Assembly (NCBI RefSeq): GCF_000219625.1
Contig: NC_018216.1
Coordinates: 1,488,001-1,552,000 of the forward strand
From: Zymoseptoria tritici IPO323
Lineage: Eukaryota; Ascomycota; Dothideomycetes; Mycosphaerellales; Mycosphaerellaceae
Length of the DNA stretch: 64,000 nucleotides
Direction: 5' to 3'
The translations under genes were made by a program, and so were the position numbers. Under the pieces are notes generated by a model. That model ran no database searches. It saw nothing but the letters and a program-made list of their open reading frames with translations, and was not told the DNA's origin. This document shows, piece by piece, positions 1 through 10,266 of the stretch; the first letter of the stretch is position 1; every line of letters begins with the position of its first letter.

Positions 1-1
1 G

Positions 2-671
2 ATTATGCTTTTCCTCAAGCCCTTCTACCTCCGCTGGGAGCACAACCGCGCTCGTGCGCAAGGATACCGCGGAATTGGCGAGACGACTCACGTCAGCGCT
101 CTCGATGACGACGAGGACGAAGGGCACACCAATGGCGATGCCAGCCGTCCTTCTTTCGCAGACAGCGACATGGATGGTGGAGCCGTCATCACACAAGACA
201 TCGGCCACGGCGAGGAAGGCGAAGAATTCGAGTTCAGCGAAGTCATGATCCACCAGGTCATCCACACCATCGGTATGTTATCCCTCAATCCCGTCATCTC
301 ATTCCACATACTAACCTCGAATCCTAGAATTCTGCCTCAACTGCGTCTCCCACACAGCCTCCTACCTCCGCCTCTGGGCCCTCTCTCTTGCCCATCAACA
401 GCTCTCCATCGTTCTCTGGAACATGACCCTCTCCAACGCCTTCGCGATGGAAGGTGCAGTCGGTATCTTCGCCATCTTCCTGGCCTTTGGTCTGTGGTTC
501 ATTCTCACAATCGCCGTGTTGGTGGTCATGGAAGGTACGTCGGCCATGTTGCATTCGCTCCGATTGCACTGGGTGGAGGCGATGAGTAAACATTTCGTCG
601 GCGAGGGAGTCGCGTTTGAGCCGTTTAGTTTTAGGGTCATGTTAGAGGACGAGTTGACGGAGTTGAAGTAA
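2..671 (+). CDS. vph1: V-type proton ATPase subunit a, C-terminal part (5' end outside window)
   Basis: Membrane subunit a of the V0 sector of the vacuolar H+-ATPase, which couples ATP hydrolysis to proton pumping into vacuole or Golgi. Only the C-terminal third is present. Exons 2..272 and 328..671 are joined over a 55-nt intron (gtatgt donor, ctaac at 311-315, tag acceptor). The join restores the strongly conserved stretch [20 protein letters not shown], followed by [10 protein letters not shown], whose Arg lies in the helix known in yeast Vph1 to be needed for proton transport. An acidic linker (DDDEDEG) precedes it, and the C-terminus contains a hydrophobic segment and a Glu/Leu-rich tail ending at TAA 669-671. 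It converges on the Pus4 gene with about 130 bp between stops. Family assignment is certain; the isoform (vacuolar or Golgi) is not resolved. Confidence 0.93.
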
Positions 672-800
672 TGTTGAGGAGGTAACAGGTACTCTGTATA
701 GAACGTAACAGGATTGGTTTATCAGAGGTTTCGGCTTCGGTCAAAGTGTTTTCGTGAAGGCTTCGTCTCGCCAACCAAGTCATGGATTGCGCTTCGTTCC

Positions 801-2297
801 TCAAGAATAGCCTCTGCTGGCTAGAAGCTCTGCTCTCCTTGCATCCTCCTTCTCTGTAGAGGTCTGTTCTGCAGCCTCTGCAGCGTCGCGCTCGAGTATA
901 GCATTACTGCTCTGCGCCGCTCCTCCTTCGGTCTGCTCAACCGCCTCTGCAGTCTTCACAGCAGACGCTTGACCACTTCGCGTGCCCTGTTCATTCTTCG
1001 CCTCTACTGCATTCTCCTCCACCTCCACCTCGACATCCTCACCCTTCACCCCGTCTCCATCTCCTCCTCCAAGCATACCCCTAACCTTCTCCCCCCAGAC
1101 CTCCTCTCCCTTTTCCAAATCCTCGAAATCCAGCACGTTCTTGCCCAGCTCGAAGTCTCCTTGCTGTGTACGTACTAACCTCGCCATTGTTGCCAAGGAG
1201 TCGACGGCGACTCCGAGGTCGTGACAGAGGGAGCGTACGTAGAAGCCAGAGGTGACTTTCATTCGGAGGCGGACTGCTGGGGCGGGACAGCGTGGGAGGT
1301 GAGTCTGGGAGGTGGGTGGAGGGGCAGAGTAGTATTTCTTTGACTTTTTGGGTGATGGCGGCGGAGTCTTGTCTGGTTTGGAGCGCTTGGCGGGCGGTTC
1401 AGCGGCTTCTGTCGTCGTCGGCTGTGCGCTGCTGTCGTCTTCTTCTTGCGATCGCTCTCGTTTTTGGCCAGCGACAGGCTCTTGCACCGCCCCCTCGCCA
1501 TCGCCCATTACCTTCTCCTCCACTTCCTCTGCCACCGCCTCCTCCGGCCACCTGTACTCATGCTCCCCACCCTCCCACCACTCCACCACATCCAACTCCA
1601 GCACCTCCACACTCCTCTCCTTGATCCCTTCCCCGGGAACCTCCTTGCCCTCTCTCGCATACTCGTACATTTTCTTCCCTTGCACCTTCAACGCCGAGTA
1701 TATCGGCGGTTTCTGCTGGATCTTCCCTCGAAACGCAGCCAAGGCCGTCTCCACTTTCTCCCGTGTGATATGCTCGAACGCTTTCCTCGCGATCACTTTT
1801 CCTTCCACATCGTAAGTGTCTGTACTCGCTCCAAACAGAACCACAGTCTCATAGCTCTTCGTGCAGCCGGTTGTGTAATATCCAAGTTGCTTCGTGCCCG
1901 CTCCCACGCCGAGGATGAGCACGCCAGTGGCCATCGGGTCTAATGTTCCTCCATGCCCCATTTTCACACTCGCGGCCCTTCGACCGCGCCATTTCCGTTT
2001 AGTCTTTTGATTCGCGGATTCGGCTTGTTGGCGGGTTTTTTCCCGGGCTAGCCACGGTGCAAAGAGGGAGGAGGGTTCGAAGTGTTGTTGGACGGAGCGG
2101 ATGACTTGGGCGGAGGTTATGGAGGGGGGTTTGGCGATTGCTGGAGAAGAAGGGTTAGTGGATGGGAGGAAGGAGGGTTGGTGGAAGCGTACAGTACCGA
2201 AGACTCCTTCGAGGATTTTGTTGTTGGAGGAGGAGGAGGACATGGTGATGGACTTGAGAGAGCGCCAGAGGGTGTTGCTTATAGTTGGTGGGGGCAT
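801..2297 (-). CDS. PUS4: tRNA pseudouridine(55) synthase, TruB/Pus4 family
   Basis: Converts U55 of the tRNA T-loop to pseudouridine; the yeast enzyme acts in nucleus and mitochondria. Single exon, 498 codons. The TruB catalytic motif GHGGTLDPMATGVL (about residues 113-126) holds the catalytic Asp; KSYE and GKIQQKPPIYSALKVQGK are further family blocks; FYVRSLCHDLG near residue 350 is the conserved C-terminal part of the fold. It is longer than bacterial TruB because of low-complexity acidic and Pro/Lys insertions (residues ~240-325) and an acidic tail. The Met at 2297 gives an 18-residue leader with Arg/Lys; the second Met at 2243 starts right before the conserved ILEGVFG block. The two starts could give mitochondrial and nuclear forms (inference). 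It shares a ~340-bp divergent promoter with the next gene. Confidence 0.92.
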   Translation of the reverse strand: MPPPTISNTLWRSLKSITMSSSSSNNKILEGVFGTVRFHQPSFLPSTNPSSPAIAKPPSITSAQVIRSVQQHFEPSSLFAPWLAREKTRQQAESANQKTKRKWRGRRAASVKMGHGGTLDPMATGVLILGVGAGTKQLGYYTTGCTKSYETVVLFGASTDTYDVEGKVIARKAFEHITREKVETALAAFRGKIQQKPPIYSALKVQGKKMYEYAREGKEVPGEGIKERSVEVLELDVVEWWEGGEHEYRWPEEAVAEEVEEKVMGDGEGAVQEPVAGQKRERSQEEDDSSAQPTTTEAAEPPAKRSKPDKTPPPSPKKSKKYYSAPPPTSQTHLPRCPAPAVRLRMKVTSGFYVRSLCHDLGVAVDSLATMARLVRTQQGDFELGKNVLDFEDLEKGEEVWGEKVRGMLGGGDGDGVKGEDVEVEVEENAVEAKNEQGTRSGQASAVKTAEAVEQTEGGAAQSSNAILERDAAEAAEQTSTEKEDARRAELLASRGYS

Positions 2298-2639
2298 TCG
2301 ATTGGTGTGAAAGAGGAAGGAGCGGAATGTAAGTGAATGGAAGACGGGAAGAAGGTGCGATGGAGCTTCAATATTTCATGTGAAGCTTTGGTTTGAAGAG
2401 GGAAGGTGCAGCCGGACTGCGCTCCGTCCTCGGCTATTGCTGCCCTGTGAGTGTGAGTCGCAAAGTACTTTCTCTCCCGCGAACGAGGAAAGCGCGACTC
2501 TTCGCGTGCTTCAACTCCACTTCACATACAACATCACACCCGATTGCATTGCTACGAGATTCACTTACATACGATCATGTGAATACAGACTAGCAACATA
2601 TACACTCCACCGAATCAACACGACATTACCACCATCACA

Positions 2640-4199
2640 ATGGCCAAACCCATCCCCGAAACCCACCTCCTCCACCCCCGCGACCCCTCCACCTCCGACG
2701 GCGAATGGCCCGAATTCGAACTCACCAATGTCTTCGTTTCCCATCCCTCATCGCCCTCCACTCCCGCCTCCCTCCTTACCGCCAGTGTCGGCCACCCGTT
2801 GACCGTGACCGGGCACCTCGCACCTCTAGATCGCAACTATGCACACCTCTATCTCCGCTCGCCCCTCACAAAACGCACCACCATCGAACTCACCGATGTC
2901 ATGACTTTCTCGTACGGAGAGGACGACGCTGGGTATCCAGTCTGGGCGGCGGGGAAAGCGGGTTGGTTTAGGATACGGCCGGGAAGGGCGTATCGCGCCA
3001 CATTCGCGGAGATGGAACGCGCGGTCGAACTGTGGTACTTCATCGCGGACGCGTATCGCGAAGAGAGGAAGGTGGGGAAAGGGAAGAAAGCGGTGGCACT
3101 ACCGGACTACACCGCGGAGGAGCTGTTTGCGAAATATGCGGGGGAGGTGTTGGAGGATGAGGGTGATGTGGAGGGAGCCAGGGAGAGATTCGTGGAGCAT
3201 CGCGCGTTTGTGATGAGTTGTATGTTGGCTGGCAAGGAGGGGTTGGAGTGGAAACGGTTGCCGTTGTGGGAGTTTATGAAGAGGAAGTTTCCCGAGGAGT
3301 TTGAGGAGTTGAAGGCGAGGAGGAATGGGAAGGTGGAGAAAGGGAAGAAGAAGAGGCAGGACTCCATGGACACGACTTCTTCAACAACGAGTATGGTGAA
3401 GAGGAAGACAGCAAGGGCGAAGAGTGGACTGAGTAATGCTGTGGAGGTCATAAATCTGGACGACAGCGACACCGTGCCTGGTGAGAAAGTGGAGAAGCAG
3501 GCCGCAAGACCCAGGATCAAGAACACACGCTCCCATCCAGAAATCATCGCCACGCCATCCAAAGACTCCGATTCCGACACTGACCGCCACGCGTTCAACA
3601 AGTCAGGCCTCCGTCCTCGCGCGACAAAAGCCAATAAAGCCACCTTGCGAAAGGGCAAGCAACCCCTGCCGGCATCCGAGGACGATGAAGGAGAAGGACA
3701 CGACGCACCTCTCTCGCTAGCAGCGGAAGACCCGACATCTTCTCCCACCGCGAAAAGAAAAGCTTCCCATCCTCCGAATCATCGCCCTCACAAACGCCCG
3801 CACGCAGCAACATCCGACTCCGACGAAGGCATCGAAATTCCACCCTCCCCGCTCTCGCTCTCCGATCCATCATCCGCCAACCACGTCTCCGACCCTCTCC
3901 AAGAAGATACATGGCTCTGTGCTCTTGACGGCTGCACTCACAAAATCTTCGCCGCCAGCCATCCCGACTCGCAGAGGTTAATACGAGAGCATTATGCGTT
4001 GCACGCGTACGATGATGATGAGAGGGTGAAATTGGTGAAAGCTTGTTCGGCGCCGAGTCTACCTGCGAATCATCTCATGGAACGGGTGAGGTTGTTGGCG
4101 AAGGGGGAGGGGTTTCCGGGGACGTTTGGTGGTGGGCAGGGAGTCAGTCGATTTCCGGGGACAATGCCGATGCCGGCGGCGCCGGTGAGGAGGTATTGA
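2640..4199 (+). CDS. RFTS (DNMT1-RFD)-like protein with C-terminal C2H2-type finger, no methyltransferase domain
   Basis: Single-exon protein of 519 residues. Residues ~20-210 resemble the replication-foci targeting fold: an N-terminal FELTNVFVSH strand region, VTGHLAPLDRNYAHLYLRS, then PVWAAGKAGWFRIRPGRAYR and a long helical region. A charged Lys/Arg/Ser-rich linker follows (residues ~215-410, predicted disordered, nuclear-type basic clusters). Near residue 430 a C-x4-C ... H-x3-H arrangement (CALDGC ... REHYALH) looks like a divergent C2H2 finger. No cytosine methyltransferase motif follows. An RFTS domain without catalytic domain is known in Raf2 of the S. pombe Clr4 complex and in DIM-7-type proteins, so a role in H3K9 methylation targeting is possible; that is inference from domain shape. 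It could also be an unrelated fungal RFTS protein. Confidence 0.6.
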   Translation: MAKPIPETHLLHPRDPSTSDGEWPEFELTNVFVSHPSSPSTPASLLTASVGHPLTVTGHLAPLDRNYAHLYLRSPLTKRTTIELTDVMTFSYGEDDAGYPVWAAGKAGWFRIRPGRAYRATFAEMERAVELWYFIADAYREERKVGKGKKAVALPDYTAEELFAKYAGEVLEDEGDVEGARERFVEHRAFVMSCMLAGKEGLEWKRLPLWEFMKRKFPEEFEELKARRNGKVEKGKKKRQDSMDTTSSTTSMVKRKTARAKSGLSNAVEVINLDDSDTVPGEKVEKQAARPRIKNTRSHPEIIATPSKDSDSDTDRHAFNKSGLRPRATKANKATLRKGKQPLPASEDDEGEGHDAPLSLAAEDPTSSPTAKRKASHPPNHRPHKRPHAATSDSDEGIEIPPSPLSLSDPSSANHVSDPLQEDTWLCALDGCTHKIFAASHPDSQRLIREHYALHAYDDDERVKLVKACSAPSLPANHLMERVRLLAKGEGFPGTFGGGQGVSRFPGTMPMPAAPVRRY

Positions 4200-4757
4200 T
4201 CGGGTTGGAGAGGGCGAGTGAGGGACGGGGTTTGTTCGAAGCGTGATACCCAATTTGCAGTCTGCTTTTGTGATGTTTGGGAGTGCTGCGTGGCGGGACT
4301 TCTGATCGGCTGAGGGGTTGTTCAGGAGCATTGCTGTGGGGAGATGATGGATGAGCTGTATGTACAGAGCACGTCCTGTGTACAGTCTGTACAAAACCGT
4401 CGAGACCGATTTGGAGAAAGCAGGATCGTGTCGCATTTACGAATGTCGATGCAATACTTGACTTCACTGTCCTTTTCGATCGATTCGGTTCAAAAACCAT
4501 TGTAACCTGGGTCTCTCCGCAACCACTGCAGGTATCCTTTCACCAGACTCCCAAAAACTCCTGCGTCACCCTCTGTCGTTAGGACTCGGGTAACTTGATG
4601 CACCAAGTCTGTGAATCCGGTTCTCCTTCTCAATTTCAATCAAGGACCTGTGTCCCAGATCGACGGCCTTTTTCCGCTCCCGCTCTACTTGTCGCGAACC
4701 TGAACAAAACCGCCAGTCATCCCAAGCGAAAATCAAATCCACTCGGTACGCTAAGCT

Positions 4758-5200
4758 CTACTCCCCTTCCTTCTTCCCCGCGGCCGCTGCAGCCGCCGCG
4801 TTGCCCGCTGCGATGTTGGATTCTAGCGAGTCGAGGCGTTTGGACATGGCGTCCACTGCATTCTCGTTAGCACATCGTCCTGTCACACGACCGGAAGCCT
4901 CTATCCATTTTTGGGGGGGACTCCGATATCGTATACTCGTGGGGAAGAAGGCGAGGATTTGGACGTACTTTTTGATAAGATCTCCGATGACACGGCGTTG
5001 AATTTCGAGTTGAGTTGATTGAGCATGTCGTCTACCAGGCCGACGATTTCGGAGGGTGGAGTTGAGTCGGAATTTGAGGCCTGCCGAAGGAGTTTAGCGC
5101 CGGCGTTTGTTGGAGGGACATGCCCTGTGGAAGGGTGAGGACCTACGGAGTCGTTGATGTTGAGTTTGTTGACTTGGGCGGAGAGGGATGTGTCGGACAT
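4758..5200 (-). CDS. Heat shock factor binding protein 1 (HSBP1)-like small coiled-coil protein
   Basis: Spliced from exons 5200..4969 and 4855..4758 (minus strand), 109 residues. The intron (4856..4968) has a gtacgt donor and a ctaac branch site 12 nt before its cag end. The join yields LVDDMLNQLNSKF, then ILSKMDAMSKRLDSLESNIA, the heptad pattern of HSBP1 proteins, followed by an Ala-rich tail ending GKKEGE. The N-terminal ~60 residues are Ser/Pro/Asn-rich. In animals the family trims HSF1 activity and is linked to WASH-complex assembly; the fungal role is not settled. Start ATG at 5200 was chosen because the upstream frame is unconserved. It lies head to head with the palmitoyltransferase gene, with about 400 bp between starts. 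Confidence 0.85.
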
Positions 5201-5603
5201 GATGCTTTGAGGAGAGATGGAGGAGTTGGATGTTGGTGTGGGTTGGAGCGTATGGCCAGAATTGTGTTTATATAGCGCAATGTGACTGAGCTTTGTGTGA
5301 CGGAGGAGTTTGTTGGTCGTTTGGATGGTACCGCATTGAAGAGGGAGTCTAAGTGAGAGGTGAGGTTGTGGTTTAAGGTGTCGGCGAGCGGCAGGGGCTG
5401 AAGTTTGGGGGAAGACGATTTGGATTCGCCTGCGCCACACGTCTTGACGATCGATCTCGGAACGCGTGTATCGAGTGACGATCGTCTTGACATTGACGTC
5501 CTCACTGCGCCCTTGTCTTCTTCAACATATTCATTACGACAATTGTCTGCTGAACCAAAAGACAGACCAATTCACATGACGAACATGGCCCACCGATAAC
5601 AGC

Positions 5604-7427
5604 ATGTCCTCGTCCTCTCCTCCGCCCACGCTGGCTCCGACCTCCGCCTCGCATACGCCCTCTCCACCATTTCACCGCCGACGGAAATCTTGGGCTCGTC
5701 GCTTCGAACGATGCTGCTGTAAAACCGTCTCCTACTTCCCTCTCTCCTTCGTCTACGGCTTGACAACCTGGGCCACATATGTCTCCGTTGGCGTCTCCGT
5801 GGTGGGACATCCTACGATCCTCTCCTACCTCCAGGCGGCCCTCGCATTCACCCTCTACGCTCTCGGCAATACTTCCTATACCATCGCCGTCTTCACAAAC
5901 CCTGGCTCACCGATAGATCCCAAATTCGACGGCTCACGATCAACAAGGAGGAAAGGCGGAGTCTATGAGGGTCTGCCCAGCTTTGAAGACGATGAGGACG
6001 AGGTGAACAACGAGGAGGATGTTGGTGGCAGACATGCAAGAAGCACCATCGGCCCTGGTGCGGACATGACCAGCGTCACGGCCAAATCCGACGGCAAACA
6101 ACGCTTCTGCAAGAAATGTCAATGCATCAAACCGGACCGCGCCCATCACTGCTCCTCCTGCGGTAAATGCGTCCTCAAAATGGACCATCACTGCCCCTGG
6201 CTGGCCACCTGCGTCGGTCTACACAACTACAAGCCCTTCCTCCTCTTTCTGATCTACACCTCCCTCTTCTGCTGGGTCGCCTTCGCCATCTCCGCCTGGT
6301 GGGTCTGGGCGGCCATCACCGATAATGAACAAATGGAGCAGTCCATCCTCGTCGTCAACACCATCCTCCTCTCCGTCCTCGCGGGCATCATCGGCCTCGT
6401 CCTCTCCGGCTTCACAGGCTGGCACATCTACCTCGTCCTCACCGGCCAGACAACGATCGAATCCCTCGAAAAAACTCGCTACCTCACTCCTCTCCGTCAA
6501 ACCATGGAGCACCAATTCCAATCCCAACGAACCTACCTCTCCGCGGATGGAACTCACGATCCTGCATATTCTCCCGCGGAAGAGCAACCACTCACAGATC
6601 GCATCAAAGAATTCCACGCCAACGCTCTCCCAGGCATCCTACGTCCAGAAGAAGGCGACGCATCCTTGAATCCTAGCCCATCCCGCTCGCCAGCACCAGA
6701 CACGCGCCTCCACAACTCTCATCCTTCTGCCGGTAGTCCAGCCCAACAATCCCTCCATCGCTCCTACGCAGATCTCGAACGCGACCGCGAAAACGAACGC
6801 TACAATTCCTACCTCGACGAACAAGCCTCCGCTTCCCTACCCAATGCTTTTGATCTCGGGTACCGCGCGAATCTCCTGCACGTCTTCGGCGGGAATCCTC
6901 TATACTGGGCCCTACCAATTTGCAACACCTCCGGTGACGGCTGGAAGTGGGATGTCAGTCCCGATTGGGTCCGCGCGAGGGAACGACTCGCTTCAGAACG
7001 CACGAATCGCGAAGCCAGCAGTATCGCAGGCGCCGATGGAAATTGGAGAAATGATCGATCAAGTCTGCCGCCTCCTCCAATTCAACCTCGATACCGCTGG
7101 AGTCCTGGCTCCGGCTTCGTCGACCGCGCGCGACCACCGGTCCCTCCGCCGATTATAGCTCAAAATCAGCAGTTGGCAAGAAGTGAAGATGAAGCAGCGC
7201 AGGGAAAAAGTCCCGTTATGATGCAGCCGCTGGACCGGAGGAAAGGGAGCGGGGATGAGTATGAAACGAGTAGTGATGAGGAGGACGTAGGGGAGACCGT
7301 GGGATGGAGAGATAGGGAGACGGCGAACTGGAATGATGTGCCGGATGGGTTCTTAAACGCTGGTGGAGGCAATGGGAGAGGTGGAGGAAGAGGGAGGGGA
7401 AGGGCAAGGAGGAGGAAAGGAGACTAG
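5604..7427 (+). CDS. pfa3: Palmitoyltransferase, DHHC family, Pfa3 type
   Basis: Transfers palmitate to cysteine side chains of membrane-associated proteins; yeast Pfa3 acts at the vacuole on Vac8. Single exon, 607 residues. The N-terminal block RFERCCCKTVSYFPLSFVYG and the next hydrophobic segment match the Pfa3 type. The cysteine-rich domain is at residues ~169-218 with FCKKCQCIKPDRAHHCSSCG and the catalytic DHHC at 194-197. Two further membrane segments flank residues 211-275, and a TTxE motif (TTIE) follows at ~283. The C-terminal 300 residues are low-complexity, Pro/Ser/Arg-rich and end in a Gly/Arg tail (GGGRGRGRARRR), longer than in yeast. An acidic insertion (DDEDEVNNEEDV) separates the first membrane pair from the catalytic domain. 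Confidence 0.93.
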   Translation: MSSSSPPPTLAPTSASHTPSPPFHRRRKSWARRFERCCCKTVSYFPLSFVYGLTTWATYVSVGVSVVGHPTILSYLQAALAFTLYALGNTSYTIAVFTNPGSPIDPKFDGSRSTRRKGGVYEGLPSFEDDEDEVNNEEDVGGRHARSTIGPGADMTSVTAKSDGKQRFCKKCQCIKPDRAHHCSSCGKCVLKMDHHCPWLATCVGLHNYKPFLLFLIYTSLFCWVAFAISAWWVWAAITDNEQMEQSILVVNTILLSVLAGIIGLVLSGFTGWHIYLVLTGQTTIESLEKTRYLTPLRQTMEHQFQSQRTYLSADGTHDPAYSPAEEQPLTDRIKEFHANALPGILRPEEGDASLNPSPSRSPAPDTRLHNSHPSAGSPAQQSLHRSYADLERDRENERYNSYLDEQASASLPNAFDLGYRANLLHVFGGNPLYWALPICNTSGDGWKWDVSPDWVRARERLASERTNREASSIAGADGNWRNDRSSLPPPPIQPRYRWSPGSGFVDRARPPVPPPIIAQNQQLARSEDEAAQGKSPVMMQPLDRRKGSGDEYETSSDEEDVGETVGWRDRETANWNDVPDGFLNAGGGNGRGGGRGRGRARRRKGD

Positions 7428-7753
7428 TAGTGGTAGTAGTCATGCCCACCCAGCCCACGTGCGAACAGAGCAAGATCGATCCATATCACTAGCAGAGTGT
7501 ACAGACATTGCAGAGCCAGATAAAGCTTTCACGAGATTAGAGGTGCTGCAGTATGTATATCACAGGCTTGCTCCTCAGACTGTAGACGCTTGAATGAGGC
7601 GTGACACCGTCTCCCGAAAATTCCAACCGATACGAATCATGTGCATCAGGTTCCGCGTTCTGTATGTCTGTATCATGCAATGCTATGCCATGCCATGCCG
7701 TACCGTCTATACCGAAGTCACCGCCAAACCCCACTCAATCCCGCTTCCAAACA

Positions 7754-9148
7754 TCAAGTAATAAAAAAGCTCAACCCACTCCCCACCGCCAATCCCCCCA
7801 CCAGACACAATCCCATAAACCCACCCGCCGCCTCCCTCTCCTCTTCATCAACATGTTCCGCCGCGCCAATCATACACGTACTCCCAATGAACCCATTACT
7901 CAACCCGAACCCCAATTGCACCACCACCAGATAAAACACATCACTCTCCACCACCGCCCCTTTACCATCAAGATTGCACAGATGGTATAATCCCACCCAC
8001 CCTACCCGCGCGATCGCCATCGCGAGGACAATCCAGGGTCGATGGACGAGGGATATAGCGGGTAAGCCGGTGAGTAGCCGCCCGGTCAAGTCGCCAATAT
8101 TCCAGAGTAGCAGGGCGAGAGGGATGAAAGACGGAGGTTGGAGGATAGGTGGTTGGGAGTGGGGAGGGTGGGTGGAGAGGATGCGTTGGGTGAGGACGGG
8201 GAAGACCATTGTTACGGCGAAGGTGAGGAAGACGGCGGAGGAGAGGGGGAGGAGTTTGCGGAGGAGGAGGGTGAGGGGGATGGGTTTCTTGAGGGAAGTC
8301 GTTGTGGCGCGGAGATCGGCTGTGGATGCGGTGGGCGTGTTGGGCGTTGTTGAGGAGGAGGAGATGGAAGGGCGCGTGCGAGCGAGGAGGTAGGTGAAAG
8401 CGAGCAGCGTGGCGATGGAGATGAGGGTTGCGGTGAGGAAGTATGCCAGCGCCGCTTTCCAGTTCACCGGAGTTGGACCAGTTGGCAACTCTCCTTTGTC
8501 ACCATGTCTCTCTGACTGACCGGACTTCGAGTGCTGTACGGCCAGGACTGACACAATCTGCGCAATACACGGCAACACGCCCGCCACCGCCTGGCCCGTC
8601 ATAATCGCCTGCGTAAACTTCGGCTCTCCAAACCCAGACACGTACGCAAACACGCCATTCTGACACAGTCCCGTTGCCAAACTCGCGGCGAAAATCATCC
8701 CCATGAGGAACACAAAGTAGACTTCCGCGGAGACTTCCACCGCCGTGCTCGCCGCCAGTAACGCGAAGACGGCCATGTTGATCAACAGACTGAGAACAAT
8801 TCGATTCGGGTAATTCGCTGCGCGTTGGAGTTTCGTGAGGATCAGCATCGATCCGAGATTCGTGACGGTGGAGACGGTGATTTCGGCGGCTTGAAAGTTG
8901 GCGTAGATGGACTTGTTGGACCGGAAGCGGTGCTGGAAATATGGGCCTGCGGCGAGAAACATGTTCCAGGCCCAGAGCATGGAGATGCCGAGGAGGAGGA
9001 AGATGGAGTATTCGACATGGCGGACGGGCAGAGGTTTGTCGTTTAGTTGTGATGATGGGTGTTCTTCATCGCCTTCGATATCGTTGGTGTGGAGGGCGGA
9101 GTATCGTTGCTCGTCCTCGCCGGCGAAGAGCTTCTTGAGGCGGTCCAT
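7754..9148 (-). CDS. Equilibrative nucleoside transporter, Fun26 type
   Basis: Multi-pass membrane protein of the SLC29/ENT family moving nucleosides and nucleobases; yeast Fun26 sits in the vacuolar membrane. Single exon, 464 residues from the Met at 9148; a longer frame from 9235 adds 29 residues without family similarity. About eleven hydrophobic segments are visible. ENT blocks include LLGISMLWAWNMFLAAGPYF in helix 1, CQNGVFAYVSGFGEPKFTQA in the helix 5 area, TGQAVAGVLPCIAQ, and NIGDLTGRLLTGLP in the second half. A long cytoplasmic Thr/Ser-rich loop separates helices 6 and 7, as usual. It converges on the palmitoyltransferase gene with 326 bp between stops. Confidence 0.92.
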   Translation of the reverse strand: MDRLKKLFAGEDEQRYSALHTNDIEGDEEHPSSQLNDKPLPVRHVEYSIFLLLGISMLWAWNMFLAAGPYFQHRFRSNKSIYANFQAAEITVSTVTNLGSMLILTKLQRAANYPNRIVLSLLINMAVFALLAASTAVEVSAEVYFVFLMGMIFAASLATGLCQNGVFAYVSGFGEPKFTQAIMTGQAVAGVLPCIAQIVSVLAVQHSKSGQSERHGDKGELPTGPTPVNWKAALAYFLTATLISIATLLAFTYLLARTRPSISSSSTTPNTPTASTADLRATTTSLKKPIPLTLLLRKLLPLSSAVFLTFAVTMVFPVLTQRILSTHPPHSQPPILQPPSFIPLALLLWNIGDLTGRLLTGLPAISLVHRPWIVLAMAIARVGWVGLYHLCNLDGKGAVVESDVFYLVVVQLGFGLSNGFIGSTCMIGAAEHVDEEEREAAGGFMGLCLVGGLAVGSGLSFFIT

Positions 9149-10266
9149 GATGAGGGTCTGCTTGGGAGATGGTGATGGAAGCAATCCTAGGGAGGCATGG
9201 AGGAGGTTTGACGATCGGTCAGGATGGACGGGCAAGTCACCTGTGCAAGTGAGTGACTTGGTGGTGACGATATGGGTCAGGTCAAGGTCAAGGCGCCGGG
9301 GTCATCCGACGTTGGAAGATGCAAGCGCGATCGCGTGCATCCCGAGATCTACCCGGAAAGCTTGGTATTAATAGCCTCAACCTTCTTACTTGAAGTCTTG
9401 AATGGAATGGGAAGAATCACACATCCAAGTTGAAGAGCAGTACCTTCAGCGCACATCAGCGTCACAAGGGCAAAAAGAAGCGAGAACCATCACGTCACTT
9501 CAAAAGCGAGTCCTCGCCGTGAGAACTGTACAAACTGGCATTCGTGCCTCTCATTCCATACGACCATCATCTCTGCGATAAAATACAATTCACCATCGTC
9601 AATCGACTCTCACGATGACTCGTTGTCGCTTTCAAATGCCCAAATGCAAATCACATCCCGCTGGTGCTTTCGATGTTGGCCCACTCCCATGTATGCACGT
9701 GACCGTCCCACTGTAGCCCGAGTGGCCGTGCGTAATCGATCTTCGCATGCCTTTGCCCTATGTCTTTGTACGGTCTGCCTTTTCTGTCCTTCTGCCGTCT
9801 CACTCCTGTCTGATGTATCGAGCCAATGCTTCTTGAAGCCATTGCAGAGAGCCTTGGCCCATCACTCTCTGCACGACGTCGTCTTGTGCCACCCTCAAGC
9901 GAACTCCTTCTCGCCAGCAGGCAGTCGGCATGCACGTAACTCAGCGCACAGCATGTCCAGGAGATCGGTCGTGGTTCGCGGCGCCTCTCGGATTTCCGCG
10001 TAGTCTGGGCGTCGGGCGTTGGCCGTGCGAACTGCTGTGTGGCGCGGATCTGCATCATAGTGGTCGCGAAGGACTTGCTGGCATCGAGAGCGACCCCTGG
10101 TGGGATCGTGGTGGTCGGCCCGACACGGTCAACGCAAACCAAGCAGAAAAGCAGCAGAGACGTTTGAAATCGTGTTGAATCGGCTTTTCAGGCCTCTTCC
10201 CATTAAAAGTCCATGGCATCGACAGGTAGCACTCGATGTGGCGAGCAAAGTCAGTTCGTCTCACGC
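9149..10266. other. Intergenic, no gene recognised
   Basis: Between the start of the nucleoside transporter and the stop of the Cid1/CutA-like gene. It should carry the transporter promoter near 9150-9600 and the 3' UTR of the nucleotidyltransferase gene near 10000-10266. The open frames inside have no recognisable motif and no consistent codon bias. Confidence 0.6.

Noticed and set aside
9651..10142. 163-codon minus-strand frame downstream of the Cid1/CutA-like gene
   Set aside because: No recognisable motif and a composition typical of UTR or chance frames.
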